This document shows, in pieces, positions 34,756-42,915 of a stretch of 64,000 nucleotides of DNA. The stretch comes from Bradyrhizobium sp. AZCC 1610 (lineage in GTDB: Bacteria; Pseudomonadota; Alphaproteobacteria; Rhizobiales; Xanthobacteraceae), in the NCBI RefSeq assembly GCF_036924515.1, contig NZ_JAZHRR010000001.1, forward strand, positions 4,621,001-4,685,000, written 5' to 3'. The translations under genes and the position numbers were made by a program. The notes under the pieces were generated by a model that saw only the letters and a program-made list of their open reading frames with translations, searched no databases and was not told where the DNA came from. Within the stretch, counting starts at the first letter, position 1. The number at the start of each line of letters is the position of its first letter.

Positions 34756-35205
34756 ATGGCGCCGAAACACCACCCCACGCCCCTTTCGAGCGGCGATCGA
34801 AAGGGGCTGATGAAGGAGCTCGGCAAGGCACGCGCGATGACCGGCATTTTGGCTACGCAGTCAGCGGAGATGCGTGCCAAGGGCGCTGCGCTGATCCAGC
34901 AGGCCGATAAGCTTCTCTGCGAAAGCTGGAACGAGCGGATGTGGAGCGATGACGAGCCGGGCGACCCGTCGCCCACCATTGACCAGGCCGTCAACGGCGG
35001 CTTCCCAAGGTTGGAGATCCAGTGCGCCAGATGCATGACTCCGAATGACGTCGATCTCGCGGCGCTTAAGCATCCGCCGACGACATTCGTGCACGATCTT
35101 GCGAGCCGGCTGCGGTGCCGGAAGTGCGCCGAGACCGGGCGGCGTCCGCCGGCGACGTTGCTCCAGCTTGCTTGGCAGTCGCGCCACCCCCGAGCGGAGG
35201 TCTAG
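34756..35205 (+). CDS. Small zinc-ribbon-like protein in the UvrD operon
   Basis: This 149-residue protein has a helical N-terminal half (about 12-55) and a clear CxxC-x28-CxxC pattern (CARC near 91-94, CRKC near 123-126), as in zinc ribbons. I do not know a named family. The start at 34756 (MAPKHHPTPL) avoids overlap with the preceding gene; the frame is open upstream to 34690. It ends just before the helicase start, so the three genes are probably one transcript under the LexA box. Confidence 0.65.
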   Translation: MAPKHHPTPLSSGDRKGLMKELGKARAMTGILATQSAEMRAKGAALIQQADKLLCESWNERMWSDDEPGDPSPTIDQAVNGGFPRLEIQCARCMTPNDVDLAALKHPPTTFVHDLASRLRCRKCAETGRRPPATLLQLAWQSRHPRAEV

Positions 35206-35209
35206 AAGG

Positions 35210-37333
35210 TTGCGGTCACAGCAGGAATCATCGACCGTCGCTTATTCCGACCATGAACGGACGCCCAAGGTGCAGACGGCAACCGCCTACCTCGAAACTC
35301 TCAATCCGGAGCAGCGGCGTGCCGTCGAGTACGGCGCTGCGGGAGGATTGGCGGCGCCGCCGCTGCTGGTCATCGCAGGAGCAGGGTCCGGAAAGACCAA
35401 CACCCTCGCCCATCGGGTCGCCCATCTGATCGTCCAGGGTGCCGACCCCCGCCGGATCCTGTTGATGACGTTTTCACGTCGCGCCGCGTCCGAGATGACC
35501 AAGCGGGTCGAACGCATCGCGCGCAACTTGATGGGCAACAACGCCGGGGTCATGACGGACGCGCTGACTTGGGCCGGCACCTACCACGGCATCGGCGCCC
35601 GGCTGCTGCGCGAATACGCCGAACAGATCGGCCTGGACCCCGCCTTCACGATCCACGACCGCGAAGACTCCGCGGACCTCATGAACTTGGTCAGGCATGA
35701 GAAGGGCTTCTCGAAGACCGAAAGCCGCTTCCCGACCAAAGGGACGTGTCTCTCGATCTACTCGCGCTGCGTCAATGCCGAGATGCCGATCGAGCAGGTA
35801 ATCGGCACGTCGTATCCATGGTGCTCCGGGTGGGCGACGGAGCTCAAGGAACTGTTCGCGGCCTATGTCGAGGCCAAGCAGAAGCAGAACGTACTCGACT
35901 ACGACGACCTCCTGCTCTATTGGGCGCAGATGGTCGGCGACGCCGGCCTGGCCGACGACATCGGCGGCCGCTTCGATCACGTTCTCGTCGACGAGTATCA
36001 GGACACGAACCGCCTGCAGTCCTCGATCCTGCTGGCGCTCAAGCCCGGAGGCCGTGGTCTGACGGTCGTCGGCGATGACGCTCAATCGATCTACTCGTTC
36101 CGCGCCGCGACCGTACGTAACATCCTCGACTTTCCCGACCAATTCTCGCCGCCCGCGAACATTATCACGCTCGATCGCAATTATCGCTCGACGCAAACGA
36201 TCCTCGCCGCGGCCAACGGCGTAATCGGTCTCGCCAAGGAACGCTTCACCAAGAACCTCTGGACCGAACGCACCTCCGCCGCGAAGCCCCAACTCGTCTC
36301 GGTCCGCGACGAGGCCGACCAGGCCCGCTTCATCGTCGAACGCATCCTGGAGAACCGCGAGTCCGGCACGCTCCTCAAAGAGCAGGCCGTCCTGTTCCGG
36401 ACGTCCAGCCACAGCGGTCCGCTTGAAATCGAACTGACGCGTCGGAACATCCCGTTCGTGAAGTTTGGCGGACTGAAGTTTCTCGATGCCGCGCATATCA
36501 AGGACCTGCTGGCATTGCTGCGGTTCGTCGAAAACCCGCGCGATCGTGTCGCGGGGTTCCGTCTGCTGCATCTGCTGCCTGGCATCGGCTCCGCAACCGC
36601 GCAGCGCGTGCTCGATCACATGGCGGAGGCTGCCGACCCCATCACAGCGCTCGCGGGCTTACCGACGCCACCGCGCGCTGGCGACGACTGGAAGGGCTTC
36701 GTCGAGACCTTGGGCAATCTCCGATATTCGGAATGGCCCGTCGACCTGGAGCGTGCCCGCCTCTGGTACGAACCACATCTCGAGCGCATCCACGAAGATG
36801 CTGACACGCGGCGGGCTGACTTGATCCAGCTCGAGCAGATCGCCTCCGGATATCCTTCGCGCGAGCGTTTCCTGACCGAGCTCACCCTGGATCCGCCCGA
36901 CGCGACCAGCGACCAGGCCGGCGTGCCGCTGCTCGACGAGGACTACCTCATCCTGTCCACGATCCACTCCGCCAAGGGCCAGGAGTGGAAGTCGGTCTAT
37001 CTGCTCAACGTCGTCGACGGCTGCATGCCCTCCGACCTTGGAGCCGGCACCTCGGCCGAGATCGAGGAGGAACGCCGCCTGCTCTATGTGGCTATGACCC
37101 GCGCAAAGGATGACCTCCATCTGGTCGTGCCGCAGCGCTTCTTCGTCCACGGCCAGCACGCACAGGGAGATCGTCACCTCTATGCCTCCAGGACGCGCTT
37201 CATTCCCGAAAAACTGCTGGGTCTGTTCGAGCGGACGGCTTGGCCAGTCGTGCCGGCCGGCGCCACGGCACGCACCGCCGGCCAGGGACCAAGGCTCGAT
37301 ATTGGATCCCGCATGCGCGGCATGTGGCGATAG
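35210..37333 (+). CDS. UvrD/Rep-type superfamily I DNA helicase
   Basis: This 707-residue helicase has Walker A GAGSGKTNT (57-65), motif II VDEYQDTN near 260, motif III VGDDAQSIYSFR near 288, motif IV region LDRNYRSTQ near 325, motif V TIHSAKGQEW near 585 and motif VI YVAMTRAKDDL near 630. TTG at 35210 is chosen because GGAGG lies 9 nt upstream; GTG at 35270 is an alternative, and starts before 35205 would overlap the preceding gene. Such 3'-5' helicases unwind DNA in repair. It is likely SOS-controlled through the LexA box at 34296. Confidence 0.92.
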   Translation: MRSQQESSTVAYSDHERTPKVQTATAYLETLNPEQRRAVEYGAAGGLAAPPLLVIAGAGSGKTNTLAHRVAHLIVQGADPRRILLMTFSRRAASEMTKRVERIARNLMGNNAGVMTDALTWAGTYHGIGARLLREYAEQIGLDPAFTIHDREDSADLMNLVRHEKGFSKTESRFPTKGTCLSIYSRCVNAEMPIEQVIGTSYPWCSGWATELKELFAAYVEAKQKQNVLDYDDLLLYWAQMVGDAGLADDIGGRFDHVLVDEYQDTNRLQSSILLALKPGGRGLTVVGDDAQSIYSFRAATVRNILDFPDQFSPPANIITLDRNYRSTQTILAAANGVIGLAKERFTKNLWTERTSAAKPQLVSVRDEADQARFIVERILENRESGTLLKEQAVLFRTSSHSGPLEIELTRRNIPFVKFGGLKFLDAAHIKDLLALLRFVENPRDRVAGFRLLHLLPGIGSATAQRVLDHMAEAADPITALAGLPTPPRAGDDWKGFVETLGNLRYSEWPVDLERARLWYEPHLERIHEDADTRRADLIQLEQIASGYPSRERFLTELTLDPPDATSDQAGVPLLDEDYLILSTIHSAKGQEWKSVYLLNVVDGCMPSDLGAGTSAEIEEERRLLYVAMTRAKDDLHLVVPQRFFVHGQHAQGDRHLYASRTRFIPEKLLGLFERTAWPVVPAGATARTAGQGPRLDIGSRMRGMWR

Positions 37334-37356
37334 ACGGGGGATGCTAAGGAACCACC

Positions 37357-37419
37357 GTGTGCAATCTCTATTCGATCACCACCAACCAGGCCGCCATCAT
37401 CGCGCTGTTTCGCGTCGTG
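37357..37419 (+). pseudogene. SRAP/HMCES-type gene, N-terminal fragment on the plus strand
   Basis: Starting with GTG at 37357, the sequence reads (M)CNLYSITTNQAAIIALFRVV, the start of SOS-response-associated peptidases (SRAP, YedK/HMCES), including the catalytic Cys2 that crosslinks to abasic sites. After about 21 codons similarity ends. It begins 23 bp after the helicase stop, so the intact gene was probably part of the same SOS operon. The rest of the gene is found nearby on the opposite strand. Confidence 0.75.
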
Positions 37420-37424
37420 AGGGG

Positions 37425-37797
37425 ACTGGTCTCCACTTCGGCCGGCGTTGTCAGGATTACTGGCATTGCGTTCGGATGGATGGCGCCGACCTCCGAGTTC
37501 GGCTCAGTCGTGAGGAACGCGAATAGGTCGTTGATAGTCTCACCTTTCGCACGGACGTCCAGTTTGTCCAGATGCCGGCGAAGCAGGGTAGGCTCTCGTC
37601 AAGGGCGAATCAGATATCGCCTCCCTCGGCTTTGTTGAATTCGCTGAATGACGTGAACGGCACCACGCAGCGGCTATTGGTTCCGAGCCATCTCGTCCAA
37701 TGCTTGCTCTTTACAGTGCGGATACTGTCGTTCCGCCGTCAGGCTCCATTCGGAGCAGTTCCTTGAAGTCGACCGGCTTGCCCTTGGCTTGAAGCTT
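37425..37797 (-). pseudogene. SRAP/HMCES-type gene, inverted middle and C-terminal part with frameshifts
   Basis: Reading the minus strand from about 37797 gives KLQAKGKPVDFKELLRMEPD, then, after a lost base, SIRTVKSKHWTRWLG. It continues SRCVVPFTSFSEFNKAEGGD and I, an in-frame TGA where Trp is expected, and FALDESLPCFAGIWTNWTSV. A further frame change leads to GETINDLFAFLTTEPN and AIHPNAMPVILTTPAEVET. This is the SRAP domain of the same subtype as the plus-strand fragment. One stop and at least two frameshifts make it dead. Confidence 0.78.
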
Positions 37798-38155
37798 CGC
37801 TGAGCTCGAGAAGCCCCCATGGTTCGCAACGGCTCCGTTTAGAGCAAACCTGTCCCCTCATGATCCTTGAATGACTCAGCATCAACAGGAGGCCGTCATC
37901 GCCAGGCCACCAGGAACGATGGCCTGCGCCACTGGCAGGGAGTAACAATGCCGCAGCGGCGGGAGCACCCTTGGACCTCAACGGCCGAGATTGTCGACGG
38001 TTCGGCTTACCATCTCCGCCCATCAGGAATAAGATGAGCCGACGTCCACGGGCGTTCGTGCCCTTAGGCGGGCCCGGCTAGATATCGTGGCAACTCTCCG
38101 TCACGCCCGTTGGCCACACACTGAGGTCTGCGCAGCGATCCACACGACGAATTCC
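37798..38155. other. Stretch without a recognisable gene
   Basis: Between the SRAP relic and the AmrS gene I find only short open frames. Two consecutive plus-strand frames (24 codons from about 37871 and 29 codons from about 37948) match nothing that I know. An in-frame GTG at 38087 could extend the AmrS gene into this stretch. The composition is similar to the neighbours. Confidence 0.5.
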
Positions 38156-39256
38156 ATGACTGAACCCGAGCATTTGGAAGGCGTTCCTGGCCGCTACTGG
38201 CACCGGCTCGAAGACGGGCGTGTCCAGTGCGATGTCTGCCCGCGCTATTGCAGGCTTAACGAAGGCCAGCGCGGCCTGTGCTTTGTGCGTGGCCGGCAAG
38301 ATGATCGGATCGTGCTCACGACCTACGGCCGCTCCTCGGGGTTCTGTGTCGATCCAATAGAGAAGAAGCCACTGAACCACTATCTGCCCGGAACTCCCGT
38401 GTTGTCGTTCGGCACCGCCGGGTGCAACCTGACCTGCAAATTCTGCCAGAACTGGGACATCTCCAAAGCGCGCGAACTCGACCGGCTCCAGGACGCAGCC
38501 TCGCCGGAAGATATTGTCGAGGCCGCGATTGCCACGGGCTCGCGCTCCATCGCCTACACCTACAATGACCCCGTCATCTTCCTGGAATATGCCGTGGATG
38601 TTGCAAAGGTGGCGCGCCGGCGCGGGATCAAGAACGTGGCGGTCACAGCGGGCTACGTTGACGCGGCGGCGCGGGAGGAGTTTTACACCTTCATGGACGC
38701 CGCCAATGTCGACCTCAAGGCGTTCACCGAGGCGTTCTATAAGCGGATGTGCACGGGGCGTCTTGGCGCCGTGCTCGAGACGCTCGAGTATCTGAAGAAC
38801 AAGACGAAGGTCTGGTTCGAAATCACAACGCTGCTGATCCCGGGTCACAATGACAGCTCAGAGGAGGTAAAAAAGCTTAGCGAGTGGGTGATGACAAGAC
38901 TAGGACCTGACGTGCCCTTGCATTTCACCGCCTTCCACCCTGACTACAAGATGCTGGATCTGCCCCGTACGCCGGCCTTCACGCTGACGACGGCTCGCGA
39001 TATCGCGCGCAAGGTCGGGCTGCATTTCGTCTACACCGGCAATGTCCATGACGAGAGGGGCCAAAGCACGTACTGCCCGGGCTGCAGTGAGCGGATCATC
39101 GGCCGAGATTGGTATGACATCACCACTTGGCGGCTCACAGGGGACGGCCGCTGCGGTATTTGCTCCACGGCAATCCCCGGCTTGTTCGAGGCGCACCCGG
39201 GCAACTGGGGGCAGCGGCGCGTCCCGATCCGGATCGGCAGACTGGAACGGTCGTGA
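38156..39256 (+). CDS. amrS: AmmeMemoRadiSam-type radical SAM enzyme AmrS
   Basis: This 366-residue radical SAM protein has the CxxxCxxC cluster CNLTCKFC (Cys90, 94, 97) and a preceding Cys pair region (CDVCPRYC near 25-32). The YNDPVIFLEY and GNVHDERGQSTYCPGC segments, the latter with a C-terminal Cys motif, are typical of AmrS. AmrS is usually encoded with AMMECR1 and Memo proteins, which are not visible here. ATG at 38156 is chosen over GTG at 38087. The next gene, 62 bp downstream, is an Mth938-domain protein. Confidence 0.9.
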   Translation: MTEPEHLEGVPGRYWHRLEDGRVQCDVCPRYCRLNEGQRGLCFVRGRQDDRIVLTTYGRSSGFCVDPIEKKPLNHYLPGTPVLSFGTAGCNLTCKFCQNWDISKARELDRLQDAASPEDIVEAAIATGSRSIAYTYNDPVIFLEYAVDVAKVARRRGIKNVAVTAGYVDAAAREEFYTFMDAANVDLKAFTEAFYKRMCTGRLGAVLETLEYLKNKTKVWFEITTLLIPGHNDSSEEVKKLSEWVMTRLGPDVPLHFTAFHPDYKMLDLPRTPAFTLTTARDIARKVGLHFVYTGNVHDERGQSTYCPGCSERIIGRDWYDITTWRLTGDGRCGICSTAIPGLFEAHPGNWGQRRVPIRIGRLERS

Positions 39257-39318
39257 ATGAGAATGATTGCCGACGCCGAGGCGCCTCCCTGCTGCGGGAG
39301 CGTGATTAGGAGGTCACG

Positions 39319-39675
39319 ATGAAGATTGACAGCACCATATTTGGCGCGATTACGATTGACGGAAAGACGTATCAGCACGACGTGGTCGTTCGTCTTTCCG
39401 GCGAAGTTGTGAAGCGGAAAAAGAAGCTATCAGAGAAGCTGTATGGTACCTCGCACGTGCTTTCAAAAGACGAGGCAAAGTTTCTCTTCGAGAAGGGGTG
39501 CGATCAGGTCGTCATTGGCTCGGGTCAGATGGGCAACGTGCACCTATCACCGGAAGCTGAAGCCTATTTTGAAAGAAAGGGCTGCGAGGTCGTGTTGAAG
39601 CCGACACCCGATGCAATCCGGATGTTCAACCGGTCGCGCGCAAAGAGAAGCGGACTCTTTCACGTGACCTGTTGA
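39319..39675 (+). CDS. Mth938-domain (AAMDC/NDUFAF3-fold) protein
   Basis: This 118-residue protein starts after a perfect AGGAGG and has the small Mth938-like fold: an N-terminal beta region (FGAITIDGKTYQHDVVV), then a conserved DQVVIGSGQMGNVHLSPEAE segment (near 58-77) and a final alpha/beta unit. Relatives include mitochondrial NDUFAF3 and bacterial DUF498 proteins of unknown biochemical role. Its stop abuts the C13 peptidase start, so the two are probably coupled, with AmrS as the first gene. Confidence 0.85.
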   Translation: MKIDSTIFGAITIDGKTYQHDVVVRLSGEVVKRKKKLSEKLYGTSHVLSKDEAKFLFEKGCDQVVIGSGQMGNVHLSPEAEAYFERKGCEVVLKPTPDAIRMFNRSRAKRSGLFHVTC

Positions 39676-39680
39676 AAGAA

Positions 39681-40439
39681 ATGCCTGGTGACGCTGTGTA
39701 TGCACGTTGGATCAGCCGGATTGGCGCGCCGCTCATTGCTTTTGTTTTGACCGTTGCGCCGTCGGTTTCGACGGTGCACGCCGTTGAGGATGCTCGCAAG
39801 GTGAGCGTGGTGTCCTTCGGCCTTTTCGGCGATCAAGGCGTGTTTAGAAGCGAGGCGACCGGCGCAGCCCGGATCGTAGCGGGCCGTTTCGGGGGCGCCC
39901 CGATCAACGTGCAATACAATTCGAAGAAAGGCGGAGGTGCAACGATCGAAGGCCTGGCCATGTCCTTGCAAGCGGCGGCCAACGGGATGGACGCCAACAA
40001 CGACATTCTGTTTTTGATTCTCACCTCGCACGGCTCCCGCGCCGGCCTTGCAGTCAAAGCGGGGCGGCTTACGCAAACGCTCACGCCGTCTAATCTCGCC
40101 TACATGCTGGCGCGCACCGGCATGCGATACAAGGTGGTGGTTATCTCGGCCTGCTATTCCGGGATCTTTATCCCTCGTCTCGCAAACCCCGATACGCTGG
40201 TAATCACCGCGGCCGATGCCGACCATCCATCGTTCGGCTGCCGGGACAAAGCCAAATGGACCTATTTCGGCAACGCCTTTTTCAATATAGCACTTCGGCA
40301 AGCCAAGAGCCTGAAGGACGCCTTTGTTGTTGCGCGCTCGCTCGTCAAAAAGCGAGAAGCGCGCGAGCGCTTCGAGCCGTCGAATCCCCTAATGGCAGGC
40401 GGCGAAAACGTGCAGCCGTTGCTCATTTCGCGTCCTTGA
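39681..40439 (+). CDS. C13-family (legumain-like) cysteine peptidase, exported
   Basis: This 252-residue protein has an N-terminal hydrophobic signal (about 10-34) and the clan CD catalytic dyad: His117 in LTSHGS and Cys158 in ISACYSG. A downstream SFGC segment follows. Family C13 includes legumain and GPI-transamidase subunits; bacterial members are poorly characterised and mostly periplasmic. ATG at 39681 is used; a TTG at 39672 would overlap the previous stop (TTGA). It is the third gene of the AmrS-Mth938-C13 operon. Confidence 0.87.
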   Translation: MPGDAVYARWISRIGAPLIAFVLTVAPSVSTVHAVEDARKVSVVSFGLFGDQGVFRSEATGAARIVAGRFGGAPINVQYNSKKGGGATIEGLAMSLQAAANGMDANNDILFLILTSHGSRAGLAVKAGRLTQTLTPSNLAYMLARTGMRYKVVVISACYSGIFIPRLANPDTLVITAADADHPSFGCRDKAKWTYFGNAFFNIALRQAKSLKDAFVVARSLVKKREARERFEPSNPLMAGGENVQPLLISRP

Positions 40440-40444
40440 GCGAC

Positions 40445-40462
40445 CGGCCGCCTTCGCGGCCG
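40445..40462 (+). terminator. Hairpin after the C13 peptidase gene, possible terminator
   Basis: The arms CGGCCGC and GCGGCCG (7 bp, loop CTTC) follow the peptidase stop by 5 bp. There is no T-run, so termination would be weak or factor-dependent. Confidence 0.35.
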
Positions 40463-40699
40463 ACGACTGTCTGCCAAAAACCGCGTCCGTATTGATCTAA
40501 TAACCGAAGCGCGCCGCATGTCTGCCAATGGCACTCGACCGAATTCGCTATCGCGCCCGATGTCCGCTTTGCGCGCTAATAGCCGCCATTCCCGGCAAGT
40601 CCGTTTCTGACCCGGACCTTGTGTCGCGTCGACGAAGCCCAGTTGCATGATTGTTCCAGATCGGTCGTCAGGGTAATATGGGCGGAGATTGGGGGACCC

Positions 40700-41796
40700 A
40701 TGACCGACTTGGGTATGCCCGAGACGCGCTACGCACAAAGCGGCGACATCAATATCGCCTATCAGACGATAAGGCATGGTTCGCTCGACATCGTCATCGT
40801 GCCGGGTTCGATTTCCCAAGTCGAATTCCACCACGAACTGCTCGGATTTACGGCGTTCTTGCACCGGCTATCCGGGTTCGCGCGCGTTGTAACCTTCGAC
40901 AAGAGAGGACAAGGCCTGTCGGATCGCGTGTCCGGTGTGCCGTCGTTGGAAGAACGAATGGACGATGTTCGCGCCGTCATGGATGCGGTCGGCTCGAAGC
41001 GGGCTGTCTTGCTTGGGTTCTCCGAGGGCAGCCCCATGAGCGTATTGTTCGCCGCGACCTATCTCGAACGGGTATCGCATCTAATTCTTTTCGGCGGTTA
41101 CGCTAACTCCTTGAGGACCGACGAAGCGTTCGAAGCCTTCTTCACGGCCACCGTTGCAGCATGGGGCACCGGCCTGTCGATGAAGCGCGTGACCGGTACC
41201 CACGACGGAAACGAGCGCGAAATGGCGCTATTGGGCAAGTAGCTTGCGAGGGGCTGATCGGCGACATTGAGGAATTCGTCACCGGACATCGCGATGGCGC
41301 TGTTTCGGAAACGGATCGGGTCCTGGCGACCGTTCTCTTCACCGACATCGTCGGCTCCACGCGTATGGCGGTGGAAGTCGGAGACCACCGCTGGCACGAA
41401 CTGCTCGATCGTCACGATCGTCTGGCGAAACAGACGGTCGAGAAGCATCGCGGAAATTTCGTGAAAAGCACAGGCGACGGCATTCTCGCAACTTTCGACG
41501 GACCGGGGCGCGCGGTGCGCTGCGCGCTCGCCTTCGGCGCAGCCGCGCAGCAAATGGGTCTCCCTCTACGCGCTGGCCTTCACACCGGCGAAATCGAGGT
41601 ACGGGGCCAGGATGTCGGCGGGATCGCGGTGCACGCCGCCGCGCGCGTCATGGCGCAATGCGGCGCGAACGAGGTTCTTGTGTCGCGCGTTGTAACCGAT
41701 CTTGTCGCCGGCGCCGGACTCCAATTTACGGAACGCGGCGCGTTCGATCTCAAAGGCATTCCCGGCCAATGGGATTTATTCGCTGCCGCTCAATAA
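40700..41796 (+). pseudogene. Alpha/beta-hydrolase-adenylate cyclase fusion, broken by deletion and frameshift
   Basis: The first frame (ATG 40700, after GGGGGA) encodes the front of an alpha/beta hydrolase with the nucleophile motif GFSEGS, then reaches a TAG at 41240-41242. The second frame (about 41245-41796) encodes a complete class III cyclase domain: VLFTDIVGSTRMAVEVGDHR, KSTGDGILATFDGP and LHTGEIEVRGQDVGGIAVHA. Full-length relatives are single proteins of about 430-450 residues with a hydrolase C-terminal half between these parts. Here about 70-80 residues are missing, so this is probably a decayed gene, although the cyclase part keeps its metal-binding Asp residues. Confidence 0.75.
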
Positions 41797-41807
41797 GTCC
41801 GTGCACG

Positions 41808-41824
41808 GCACTTCTCGGAAGTGC
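41808..41824 (+). terminator. Hairpin after the cyclase relic
   Basis: GCACTTC-TCG-GAAGTGC forms a 7-bp stem 11 bp after the cyclase stop. No T-run follows. It may be the original terminator of the fusion gene. Confidence 0.3.
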
Positions 41825-41975
41825 GGACGGCTGCTTACCGCGCAACAGCAGACGCGGGATGCGTCGATGTTCGCCGCTAGGGTTGCTTTACCGGCACACC
41901 AATTCAACGCACGAGCAAGCAGACCCGGTACCTGCAAATGGCATCCCCAATTGCGTCGGCATGAGCCTCTCGTCC

Positions 41976-42182
41976 TTAGGGGTTCGGGGCATTCTCGTCT
42001 TCAACCTTGTTAACGGAATATCCGGCTTTGCGAAGAGCAACCAGCACAGCCTTGGCGAGATGAATGCTTTCTTCGTCACTTTTCGTGACTTGGTCCCACG
42101 TCGTGCCGTGCCCAGAACTGGGATGATCAATGAGAGCGGTTTTGATGGCGCTTGTTATGACGATAAGGGCGTCTTCTGACAT
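41976..42182 (-). CDS. Small hypothetical protein
   Basis: This 68-residue acidic, helical protein (MSEDALIVITSAIKTALIDH at its start) follows a GGGAAA site 5 nt upstream of the ATG. No domain is recognised. It stands alone on the minus strand in a gene-poor stretch. Codon use looks plausible, but the short length keeps confidence moderate. Confidence 0.5.
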   Translation of the reverse strand: MSEDALIVITSAIKTALIDHPSSGHGTTWDQVTKSDEESIHLAKAVLVALRKAGYSVNKVEDENAPNP

Positions 42183-42915
42183 CTAGATTTCCCGCTGCTT
42201 TCCGCTAAGCATATCACGCTTTTGGCAGGTGCGATGGCTCAACGGCACCATGTGCAAGCACCGTAGTCGTCAGCGCCAAAACTGACCGTTACAGGTTTTG
42301 TTACATCCCCCTCCGACGGTCGCGGCTTTGCGGCGCAATCAAAAGAGATGGCGACTACGGCAGCAGCGCTGTCTTGAAGTCGCCTCGCGCCCAGCTATGT
42401 TAGCGTAGTTGATGAGACGCGTAGGACTTGTCGACATCACGGTAAGCAACGCGGCGCGCTTTGGCGCATCGCAACGTTCCGCCACGCGACGCTGCGCGTC
42501 GCACCACATCGCTACGCAACGCGCGAGCCGCTGGGGACATCCCGGCGGCTCTCGCGCGTTTAGCGCGGACGGTCCGCTTCAAGCGCCTATGGCCCCGAGA
42601 CGGTCATGTGAAAGCAAAATACATGCGAGCGGATGAGTTCGCCGCTTCGCGACGTGCCGTGATCGAACGCCGATATCGACTTCCCCGGGAAGGGCGTTTT
42701 TACACGGCCAAGACCCGTTGCGGACATTCGATAGCAAGGATCGAACATTGGCAATGGTGGAATGGCGTCGTTCGTCGAGTACGAGCAGAAAGCGCCTAGA
42801 AGCGGACATTTGATTCAGTCAGGTCGCGGGTGCTATATCGACCGTCAACAGTTTGTCGGGGTGATATCAGCGGCGGTTGCAGGTCTCCCTATCTTAAGCT
42901 TTGGGTCAAATCCGA
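42183..42915. other. Gene-poor stretch with strong palindromes
   Basis: No protein here is convincing; an open frame at 42461-42799 is Arg-rich and matches nothing known. The stretch contains a perfect hairpin (42486-42502) and a larger imperfect one (42521-42557), and is unusually rich in GCGC and CGCG words between 42440 and 42560. Confidence 0.5.
42486..42557. repeat. Two adjacent extragenic hairpins
   Basis: GCGACGC-TGC-GCGTCGC (42486-42502) is a perfect 7-bp stem. A second structure uses GCGCGAG (42521-42527) with CTCGCGC (42551-42557), continued inward by CCGC/GCGG and GGG/CCC pairs. Paired palindromes of this kind resemble REP/BIME-like extragenic elements, though other copies cannot be searched for here. 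Confidence 0.45.

Noticed and set aside
40700..41796. Programmed frameshift joining hydrolase and cyclase
   Set aside because: No slippery heptamer is evident at the frame change, and part of the hydrolase domain is missing, which points to deletion.
42461..42799. 112-codon plus-strand frame over the hairpins
   Set aside because: It is Arg-rich, shows no family pattern and lies over palindromic DNA; an open frame by chance is likely in such GC-rich sequence.
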